Shown here in pieces: positions 17,496 through 25,000 of a stretch of DNA of 25,000 nt (positions are counted from its first letter, which is position 1; each line of letters opens with the position of its first letter). Under the pieces are notes generated by a model. It searched no databases and was not told where the DNA came from. It saw only the letters and a list, made by a program, of their open reading frames with translations. A program made the translations under genes and the position numbers. Source of the DNA: Prorocentrum cordatum (lineage: Eukaryota > Sar > Dinophyceae > Prorocentrales > Prorocentraceae); contig CAUYUJ010005018.1 of NCBI GenBank assembly GCA_963575745.1, positions 30,001-55,000 on the forward strand, given 5' to 3'.

Positions 17496-20245
17496 CGTTA
17501 GGTTAGGGCAAGGGTCTGTATGGTCAGGGTATGTACATTTGATCTGCAGGGTTGGGATATGTAGGGTTGGAGTATGTAGGGTTAGGCTTTGTAGGGTTAG
17601 TAGTTTCTGTAGGGTTGGGGGCTGTGGGGTTAGGGCCTGTAGGATTAGAGTATGTAGCGTTGCGGTATGTAGGGTTAGTAGGGTCTGAATGGATACGGTA
17701 TGTAGGGGTACGGCCTGTAGGGGTCGGGTCTGTAGGGTTGGAGTATGTAGGGTTAGGGCCTGAACGGTTAGTAGGGTCTGTAGGGTTAGAGTCTGTAGGG
17801 TTAGGGTCTGTCGGTTAGAATTCGCAGGGCTAGGGTTTGTGGGGTTAGCAGAGGTACGGTATGTCGGGATAGGGATCTGTAAGGTTAGGGATTGTAGGGT
17901 GAGGGTCTGTAGGGTTAGAGTATGTAGCGTCTGGGCCTGCAGGGTTAGCGGGGTCTGCAATGTTAGGGTATGTAGGGTTAGAGTATGCCGGGTTAGGGCA
18001 TGTGCGGTTTAATTATGTAGGGTTAGGGCTTGTACGGTTAGTAGGGTATGCCGGGTTTGGGTCTGTACGGTTAGGGTGTATAGGGCCAGGGTATGTAGGA
18101 TTAGAGTATGTCGGGTTAGTGTATGTAAGGTTCTCGGGGCATGTAGGGTTAGAGTCTGTAGGTTAGGGCTGCAAGGGTTAGGGTCCGTTGGGCTCGAGTC
18201 TGTGGGGTTAGGGTACGTAGGGCTAGTAGGGTCTGCAGGGTGAGGGTATGTAGGGTTAGGGCCTGCAAGTTAGACTCTGTCGGGTTAGGGCCTGTGGTGC
18301 TCGTCGGGTCTGTAGGGGTAGGTCCTGTAGGGTTAAGGTATGTAGGGCTAGAGTCTCCAATGTTCGGGTCCATAGGGTTTGTATGGTCTTAGGGTTAGAA
18401 CATGCAGTGTTCGGGTGTGTAAGGTTAGTGTATGTGAGGCTAGTGTATGTAAGCTTAGGGTATGTAGGGTTAGTAGAGTCTGTAGGGTTAGTGTATGTAG
18501 GGTAAGGGCCTGTAGGGCTGGGGTCTGTAGGGTAAGAGTCTGTAGGGTTGGGGCCTGTAGGGCTTAGGGTATGTAGATCAGTGTATGTAGGGTTCGAGTC
18601 TGTAGGGTTAGGGCCTGCAGGGTCATGGTATGTAGGATTAGCAGGGTCAATAGGGTTTGGGTCTGCAGGGTTAAAAAATGCGGGGTTATGATCGGTAGGG
18701 TTAGTAGAGTCTGTATGCATAGGGTATGCTGTGTTAGGGTCTGTATGGGGTCGGGTATGTAGGGTTAGGGTCTGCAGGGTTAGTATGATCTGTATGGTTA
18801 GGATATGTCGGGTTAGTGTGTGTAGGCATATGGTCTGTTGGTTGAGCCTGCAGGGTTCGGGCCTGTGGGGTAGTAGGGTCTGTAGGGTTAGGGTCTGTAG
18901 GGTTCAGGTATGTCGGGTTAGGGTCTGCAGGGTTAGAATATGTAGCGTGAGGGCCTGTATGGTTAGTAGGGCTTGTAGGGTATGTTGGTTTATGGTATGT
19001 AGTGCGAGGTTCTGCAAGGCTAGGGTAAGTTGGGTTAGGGTCTGTGATGTTAACGTCTGTAGGGTTAGGGTATGTAAGGTTAGGGTCTGTAGTGTTAGAA
19101 TTAGAATATGTAAGGGTGGTGTCTGTAGGGTTGGAGTATGTAGGGCTGGGGTCTGTGAGGCTAGTAGGGTATGTAGGGTTATGGTCTGTAAGGTTAGGGT
19201 GTGTAGGGCTAGGGTCTGTAGGGTTAGAGTCTGCAGGGTTAGGGCAGGTAGAGTTCGTCGAGTCTGTCGGGTTAGGGCCTGTAGGGTAAGGGCCTGTAGG
19301 GTTCGAGTCTGTAGGTCTAGAGTCTGTAGGGTTAAGGCCTGTCGTGCCAGTATGGTATTCAAGGTTACTGTCTGTAGGATTAGGGTCTGTTCGGTTAGGG
19401 TATGTTAGTAAGGGTCTGTAAGGTCAGGGTGTGTAGGCTTCCGGTCAGTAGGGTGAGGATATGTCGAGGTAGCGTATGTAGTGTTCGGGTATCTAAGGTT
19501 AGTGGGGCCTGAAGGTTCCGATTCTGTAGGCTGAACGTCTGTAGGGTTAGGGTCTGAGGTTGGAACATGTAGGGTTCGGGCCTGTAGGGGCAGTGGGGTC
19601 TGCAGGAATGGGGTCTGTATGTCTAGGGTATGTAGGGTTAGGCTCTGTAGGGTTAGAATATGCAGGGTTGGGGTCTGTCGGGTTAGTAGGGTATGTGAGG
19701 TTAGGGTCTGTAGGGTTGGGAAGTGTAGGATTAGGGTATGTAGGGTTAGAGTCCGTAGGGTTTGGATATGTAGGGTTGGGAGGGTTGTAGGGATGGGGCA
19801 TGTCGGGTTAGGGTCTGTAGGGTTACGGTACGTAGGGTTGGAGTCGGTAGGGTTCGGGCCTGTAGGGTAGCAGGGTCTGTATGTATAGGGGTCTGTCGGG
19901 TTAGGGGCTGTACGGTTAGAGTCTGTAGGTTAGAGTATGTAAGTTTAGGTTTTGTGGGGTTAGCAGGGGCTGTATGCTTAGGGTATGTAGGCTTAGGGTA
20001 TGTGGGATTAGGGTATGTAGGGTTAGGGTATGTAGTGTTATGTTGGTGTCTGTAGGGTTAGTAGGGTCTGTAGGGTTCGGGTAAGAGTTAAGCTCTGTAG
20101 GGTTAGACATGCGAGGTTAGAGTCTGTGGGGTTAAGGCCTGTCGGGTTAGTAGGGTCTGTATAGTTAGGATATGTAGGATTAGGGCCTGTAGGTTTGGGG
20201 TCTGTAGGGTCAGGGTTTGTAGGGTAAAAGTCTGTAGGGCTGATT
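17496..20245 (+). repeat. Degenerate telomere-like array, 15-bp unit (right arm)
   Basis: The plus strand reads TATGTAGGGTTAGGG and TCTGTAGGGTTAGGG units with many point variants. This is the counterpart of 9366-12120 and has nearly the same length. Its G-rich strand is the plus strand, the orientation of a right chromosome end. Frames such as VCRVRVCRVR (plus) and LTLQTLTLQT (minus) are repeat by-products. Confidence 0.9.
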
Positions 20246-21625
20246 AAGGGAAGAGAAGGATGTCCTCGCGATGTTGTTTCTGACCGCGATGATGACCATG
20301 ATGCTGATGATGATGATGACGATGATTTCGGCGAGGGTGAGGAAGAGAGAGATGAGGCGATATATTGCACGGGGTGTGTGCAGAGATACCAAGAACCCCA
20401 GTGTGGATGTTGCGAAGTGCCCAGCAGTTGCGCGCGCCGCAAGGATGGCCCTCTCTTCATATCTTGGCGAGGCGGTATGGGGAACATTGAATCTGGATTG
20501 AGGCATGGCGTCATGCCAGCTCACTAACTTTCCCGTAGTGAGGTCCCCTATGGGGCACGAAGCGCATAAGATGTGCGTCGAATCGACGCGGGGACGCCGT
20601 GCACACAAAAGAAGCACCACTGGAGCTGTAAGTGAAGAGCCACATGGCGCGCCAAACGCGTGCAAGTGTGCCGATTTGACGCGGGGACTCTGGACGCCAT
20701 GGAAGCTCACCCACTTTGGCCATACGAGACGTGTGAGAGGTTCGCCGAGATGAGGCGGGGACGCCACGCGCGCTCCTCAATTGGGGCTATAATTAGGGCC
20801 CATGTGACGTGTGTGGCGACTTGAGGCGAGGACCGCATGCCTGCGGCACCACTTCAGGCCGTAGCTGGAGCCCCTTGTGGGGCGCGATCAGGGCGAGGGG
20901 TATGCCGAATTGAAGCGGGGACTACATGCGCGCAACCACACTCGGGCCGTAGTTCCCTACATTGCACGACCCGTGCGAAGTATGCGAATGAGCCTGGACG
21001 CAATGCGACCTCCCCCAATTGCGCCGTACTGGGCGCCTATCTGTGTGTGAGTGGTTGGGGTGGGGACGTCATGAGAGCCCCCAAATGGGGCCGTAGGTAA
21101 GCCTCCCTTAGGGGCACTTTACGGGCGAGGGGCGTCGTTAAACCATTTCGGGGGGACGCCATGCCAGCTCCCCCATCGGGGCTGTAGTTGGAGCCCCGTA
21201 GATGGCACGAAGCGCGTGAGGGAGTGTCGAATTGAGGCCGGGACCGCGTGCGCGCCACGCCATGGGGGCCATAGTTGGTATTCCTTTTATGGGGCACGAA
21301 ACGTGTAATGGGGGGATTGAGGCGGGGACGCCATGCGCGCAACCCTAGTGGAGCTGTAAATGAAATTTCGATCCCTATGGGTCGCGGTACGTGTGAGGAG
21401 TGCGCCGAATGGTGGCGGGGGCGCCATACGGCATCCCCCACCTGGATAGGGGCAAGAGACGCGTGAAGGTGTGCCGAATTGAGGCGGAGAAGACGCCATG
21501 TGAGCTACTCATTGAGACCATAATTGGAGCCCCCCTATGGAGCGAACGACGTGTGAGGGGCGTGCTGGATTGAGGCGGGAAGCAATACGAGACTCCGCAA
21601 CTGGGGCTATCGTTTTTGGATCACT
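20246..21625 (+). repeat. Degenerate 72-95 bp satellite (right arm)
   Basis: About 13-14 diverged units can be placed by their CACGAAGCGTGTGAGG-like core, near 20557, 20652, 20724, 20803, 20880, 20966, 21040, 21113, 21203, 21294, 21380, 21452, 21540 and 21625. Spacing is 72-95 bp. The array is the mirror of 8040-9365, with an extra GAT microsatellite at 20280-20330 absent from the left. The conserved 39-bp core at 20439-20477 lies outside the units. Confidence 0.8.
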
Positions 21626-21905
21626 TCGGGGCGAGGTTGCGTGCGGGGCTCGTTCATCGTTGGTGACTGGTATGTATGAATATTGGCATCGGTTTATGTA
21701 TATGTTCAGATGCACACATATGATCCGCGCCGCGCCTTGCGGGGCCGAGGCACCGATGAGATGATGGTCATGGTGGTTATGATGTATATATGCATGCAAT
21801 TGTTTATGACATTGCGTAGCACATCATCACTCGCGTCGTCATCATAATCATCGTCATCATCATCATGTGGACTCACCTGGTGATCAGGGAGCTTTTCCAC
21901 CAATC
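21625..21905 (-). repeat. Arm block with the 40-bp identical core (right)
   Basis: Mirror of 7729-8040. The 40-bp core at 21716-21755 is identical to the left. Triplet runs and flanks differ in length and sequence, and the downstream reading frame of the left arm is broken here by a stop just after the core. Confidence 0.6.
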
Positions 21906-22179
21906 CTATCCTGGGATCGATGACAGGATTCCTCCTCCTCCTCCTTTTCCTTATCCTCCCCGTCCTCATCCTCCTCGCACTCCTCCTCCTCCTCCACCAC
22001 CTTCCTCCTCGCGGGACCCCGAAGTGGAAGCGATGGGCGCGCTGACCCGATACCCCCGATCCTCTTCACTCCTCCTCATCCTTCTCCCCCCATTCCCCCC
22101 TCCTTTTCTTCTTCAGGGCACGGAAGAAGGGAAGCGACGGGCGCGGCTGACCCGAGACCCCCTGTTAAGCGCAGGTAAG
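21905..22179 (-). repeat. Outer flank block of right arm
   Basis: Mirror of 7503-7728, with a longer CTC-rich tract (21928-22010). The mirrored similarity ends with TTAAGCGCAGGTAAG at 22165-22179; beyond this the sequence has no counterpart left of 7503. Confidence 0.6.
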
Positions 22180-22189
22180 ACCAGGCTAT

Positions 22190-22380
22190 GGAATGTCCAG
22201 AAGCGGCACGGTCGGAGAGCAGAGAAGCTGAGGAGAGCAGAGGAGATGAGCAGCGCAGGGAAGAGGAGGGAGCAAGGGAGAGAAGGAGAGCAGGGGAGAT
22301 GAGGAGAGCAGGGAAGAGGAGAAGAGCAGAGGAGAGGAGCAGAGCAGGGGAGAGGAGGAGAGCAGGAGGGAGGAGGTCGG
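22190..22380. repeat. Purine-rich GAGCAGGGGAG tract
   Basis: Irregular units of AGGAGAGCAG, GGGGAGAGG and similar, nearly all purine on the plus strand. It lies just outside the palindrome and has no mirror at the left boundary, where the octamer array sits instead. Confidence 0.75.
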
Positions 22381-22389
22381 GTGGGTTTT

Positions 22390-23978
22390 CAGAAGGTGGC
22401 CCCCGCCCCCTGGGGGCCGCGGCATGTTCATCCCAGCAGTCTCCAGCGTAGGGCTGAGTCGGGCATGTTTCTCTACAGGAGGAACATTCAAGAATAGCCA
22501 ACCAATAGTCCGGAGATGACTTTTCGATTATTTTTGGATCGTGTTTGGGCATTTTTTGATTTTCTTTTCCGAAATCCGCCTGTAGGGGGACATATCCGAC
22601 CTAATCCCAACAGTTTCCAGCAGCTGTGGGGACGGACGGCTGATGGTCCTGAAGGTGTGGCCCTCGCCTTGGCGCCGCGCATGCAGCTTCTACAGTCAGG
22701 ACGCCGACAGAAGCGCTTCTCTGGGCTCAGGAGCGGCTCTGGTTTTCGAGCCGCTCTACAGATCTAGGTTTGTGCCGGGAAGCCAGTTCGTGGCCGCGGT
22801 CCACCGCGACCAGCAAACTCCTTCCGAATCGTATCAAAACAGCTATCGTTCCGCATGGCAGCGCGATCACTGCATACGTGTCCGAATGTTACAAGGATGG
22901 ATGACAACACGTTGTCAGCACGTGGCTCTTGCCGCAGCGCCGCGCGCATTCGTCCTGAACTTTTCCACACATGCTACAAGGATAGGGATAAATGGTGATT
23001 CCCCTTCAGAATGGAGCTCTCGCGCGAGTTTTCTTCAACATGCATGGCCCGAGCTGTAGCATTGTGCAACCGTTGCGCGACTGGATGGCGGCTGATTTTC
23101 AAACGGGGCACTTGCTGGAGACTTCCCAAGGTGTATGACACAACGGGGGGGCGCCTCATTCTCAGAAGGTGCGTTTCACTGGACACCTCCTGACGCTTCA
23201 TGACTACAGCTTCGCGCTCTCCATGGCTATGAGGATCTTCAGCACATGGGTTTCTCGCCTGACTGGCAGACCCCAGAAAGTGCTCGCCTTGCAAGGGATT
23301 GCTTTCCGCGGCGAGAGGCGCGCCTGGGCTGCTGTGAGCGGTCCCGGCTCCTCTTGGTATCCCTCCTGGGCCGGCGCCTTGTCGTTCTCCTCCCTCCCTC
23401 TGCATGGTGGCTGCATTCGCCTAACGCGCCCCGTTTTGCTGTACTCGCCAGCGCAGCCCCCCTGCCGAGCCGCCGATGCAAAAAGTGTATGCCCAGGCGG
23501 TGGGACCTGCGCTGCCCTCGGCCTTGGCAGGTGTTGCCCTGGCCGCTCGCCTGCCCGTGCGCCGGTTCTCGGTGTCCGAGGCCGCCTGCGCACGCCTGCC
23601 GGCGCCTGAGGCTTCCCTCTGAGAAGAAGACAGAGGAATTCTACCTGCAACTGCACGCCTTCACCTGCCCGTCTCCTTTTGCTCGCGCTCCGCAAACAAA
23701 TGCAGTACACAGCCTGGCTCAAGCACGCAGCAAACTGCTCAAGACATCGTGATATCAAGAAATATGCCTTGGAAGTGACGCTAGGTACACAGACGCGTTT
23801 CCCCGCCGCGGCCGCCCTCTTCTTTTCCACTTGTCTGGTGTGCCTCTGCCCAGCGCGGCCCGCCGGCTGACCGAACGCGTTGGCGTCCGCCTTCGCCGCT
23901 GACAATATCATCCTGGCGAAGAACCCCCCAAATACGCATTTGTGTGTACCGCAATGATGCATCTATTCTTCGGTGGGG
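22390..23978. other. Unrecognised mixed-composition DNA, no supported gene
   Basis: About 1.6 kb without clear tandem structure. There is an A+T-richer patch at 22512-22600 and a short hairpin GGCCCCC/GGGGGCC at 22398-22418. Open frames of up to 252 codons (minus strand, 23204-23962) and 168 codons (plus strand, 23246-23752) overlap each other and show no known motif. Diverged internal duplications are visible: ATCCCAGCAGTCTCCAGC near 22430 against ATCCCAACAGTTTCCAGC near 22602, and TTACAAGGATGG near 22888 against CTACAAGGATAG near 22974. A spliced gene cannot be excluded. Confidence 0.45.
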
Positions 23979-24607
23979 CTCCCTATGGGGCCACGAACCG
24001 TGTGAGGGGTGTGCCGACATGGGTGGCGCGGACGCATGTGGACACCGCCATCGAGGCCTTCGGTGGAACTCCCTATGGGGCCACGAAGCGTGTGAGGGGT
24101 GTGCCGAATCGGACGGCGTGGACGCATGTGGACACACCCACTGTGGCCTCCGGTCGGGCTCCCTATGGGGCCACGAAACGTGTGAGGGGTGTGTCGACAT
24201 GGGTGGCGCGGACGCATATGGACACCGCCACTGGGGCCTTCTGTGGAGCTCCTTATGGGGCCGCGAAGCGTTTGAGGGGTGTGCCGAATTGGGCGGCGCG
24301 GACGCATGTGGACACCGCCACTGGGGTTTTCGGTGCAGCTCCCCCTCGGGCCAGGATGCGTGTGAGAGGTGCGCCGAGACGGGTGGCGCGGACGCATGTG
24401 GACACTGCCATTGGGGCCTTCGGTGGAACTCCCTATGGGGAAACGAAGCGTGTGAGGGGTGTGCCGAATTGGACGGCGCGGACGCATGTGGACACTGCCA
24501 TTGGGGCCTTCGGTGGAACTCCCCATGGGGCCACGAAGCGTGTGAGGGGTGTGCGAATTGGACGGCGCGGACGCATGTGGACACCGCCACTGGGGACTTC
24601 GGTGCAG
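23979..24607 (+). repeat. Seven tandem 90-bp satellite units
   Basis: Unit starts (CTCCCTATGGGG or variant) lie at 23979, 24069, 24159, 24249, 24339, 24429 and 24519. The last unit is 89 bp because one C is missing near 24554. The core CCACGAAGCGTGTGAGGGGT matches the satellite in the palindrome arms. Since 90 is divisible by three, several frames on both strands stay open. One gives a 30-residue unit with Cys and His spacing (ACEGCAE...DACGHCHWG), another gives VRGVPN...HVDT. With so many competing frames, coding is not supported. Confidence 0.9.
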
Positions 24608-24620
24608 CTCACCATGGGGC

Positions 24621-24770
24621 CACTCCTCCTCCTCCTCCTCCTCTCCTCCTCCTCCTCCTCCTCCTCCTCCTCCTCCTCCTCCTCCTCCTCCTCCTCCTCC
24701 TCCTCCTCCTCCTCCTCCTCCTCCTCCTCCTCCTCCTCCTTCTCCCCCTCCCCCTCCCCTCGTAATCACC
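24621..24770. repeat. CTC trinucleotide microsatellite
   Basis: About 40 nearly uninterrupted CTC/TCC triplets directly after the 90-bp array, then CCCCT-rich sequence. The poly-Ser, poly-Leu and poly-Gly frames are artefacts. Confidence 0.95.
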
Positions 24771-25000
24771 TATTCCTTCTCCCTCCTCCTTTCCTGCCTC
24801 ATCATTGCCTTTCCAGTTTTTGCCTCTTCGCTCCCACTCCTCCGCCCGAGCTCCTCCCCTTCGCGCTTCCCCCCTTCCCTCACTGGCCTGCACGGCTCCC
24901 GTAGGCCGATCTTGTCTTCGCCCCGCCGCCTCCCCGCCCTCTCCCCGTGTCTATCGCTGGCCGCGGCAGCAGCGGCAATACGGCGGCAAGTTCCTCCAGC
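24771..25000. other. C/T-rich tail, no supported gene
   Basis: Pyrimidine-biased sequence grading into GC-rich DNA at the window edge. Nothing recognisable was seen. Confidence 0.5.

Larger units (their letters stand above)
15290..22179 (-). repeat. Right arm of giant imperfect palindrome
   Basis: Reverse-complement partner of 7503-14450. The low-copy parts look roughly four-fifths or more identical by eye, with real substitutions as well as indels. Microsatellite parts differ in length: for example, the right arm carries an extra GAT-rich tract at 20280-20330 between satellite and telomere-like array. The telomere-like arrays keep nearly equal length (about 2.75 kb) although their unit variants differ. 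Confidence 0.92.

Noticed and set aside
17500-20245. tRNA-like GGTTCGAGTC motifs
   Set aside because: These are point variants of the TAGGGTTAGGGTC unit. No acceptor stem or anticodon arm can be paired around them.
7503-22179. Simple long-read fold-back artefact
   Set aside because: The arms differ by many substitutions, internal duplications and a private microsatellite at 20280-20330, more than sequencing noise would give. It remains worth excluding with raw reads.
23942-24904. Possible zinc-finger-like protein made of 30-residue Cys/His repeats
   Set aside because: Frames on both strands are open across the same 90-bp array, the Cys/His spacing is not that of a known finger, and the last unit has a 1-bp deletion.

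Overview
This window is nuclear DNA from a eukaryote. It is rich in G+C by eye and almost entirely repetitive. No protein-coding gene, tRNA or rRNA could be recognised on either strand. The eukaryotic call rests on the repeat landscape: kilobases of degenerate TTAGGG/CCCTAA telomere-like arrays, long trinucleotide microsatellites, an octamer minisatellite and small foldback (MITE-like) elements. The species cannot be named from this. A subtelomeric, interstitial-telomeric or centromere-like location is an inference.

The dominant structure is a giant imperfect palindrome. Positions 7503-14450 reappear in the same order, on the opposite strand, at about 15290-22179, with the centre near 14840. 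From outside to inside each arm carries: a GA/GC-rich flank (7503-7728 / 21905-22179); a block holding an identical 40-bp core (7729-8040 / 21625-21905); degenerate copies of a 72-95 bp satellite (8040-9365 / 20246-21625); a degenerate 15-bp telomere-like array (9366-12120 / 17496-20245); a purine/pyrimidine tract (12121-12430 / 17268-17495); a low-copy-looking block (12421-12660 / 17020-17290); a second purine/pyrimidine tract (12661-12830 / 16906-17019); a conserved block open on both strands (12831-13017 / 16700-16905); a degenerate 8-bp telomere-like array (13005-13575 / 16148-16715); a CGA/CGT tract (13576-14097 / 15555-16147); and a GAT/ATC tract (14098-14450 / 15290-15554). The arms differ by many substitutions and indels, so they are not a simple read-through copy. 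The spacer (about 14450-15290) has its own tandem repeats, including nine copies of a GACGTC-centred near-palindrome.

Left of the palindrome, 2893-7502 is an array of the octamer GGGTCACC. It is interrupted by a 0.75-kb ATC microsatellite (about 3646-4395), a short non-repetitive piece (4396-4530) and a clean MITE-like insertion (6397-6747). The array ends exactly where the palindrome begins. Upstream, 1-2892 contains a cluster of foldback elements (1354-1698, 1592-1660, 1781-1924, 2111-2292) and a pyrimidine-rich tract. Right of the palindrome are a purine-rich tract (22190-22380), about 1.5 kb of unrecognised DNA (22390-23978), seven tandem 90-bp units (23979-24607) related to the satellite in the arms, and a CTC microsatellite.

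Because many repeat units hold no stop codon in some frames, the window is full of long open reading frames with repetitive translations. These are treated as by-products of repeat structure, not genes. No gene network can be described. The biology here, if any, is chromosomal: head-to-head telomere-like arrays, large inverted arms and a compact core.
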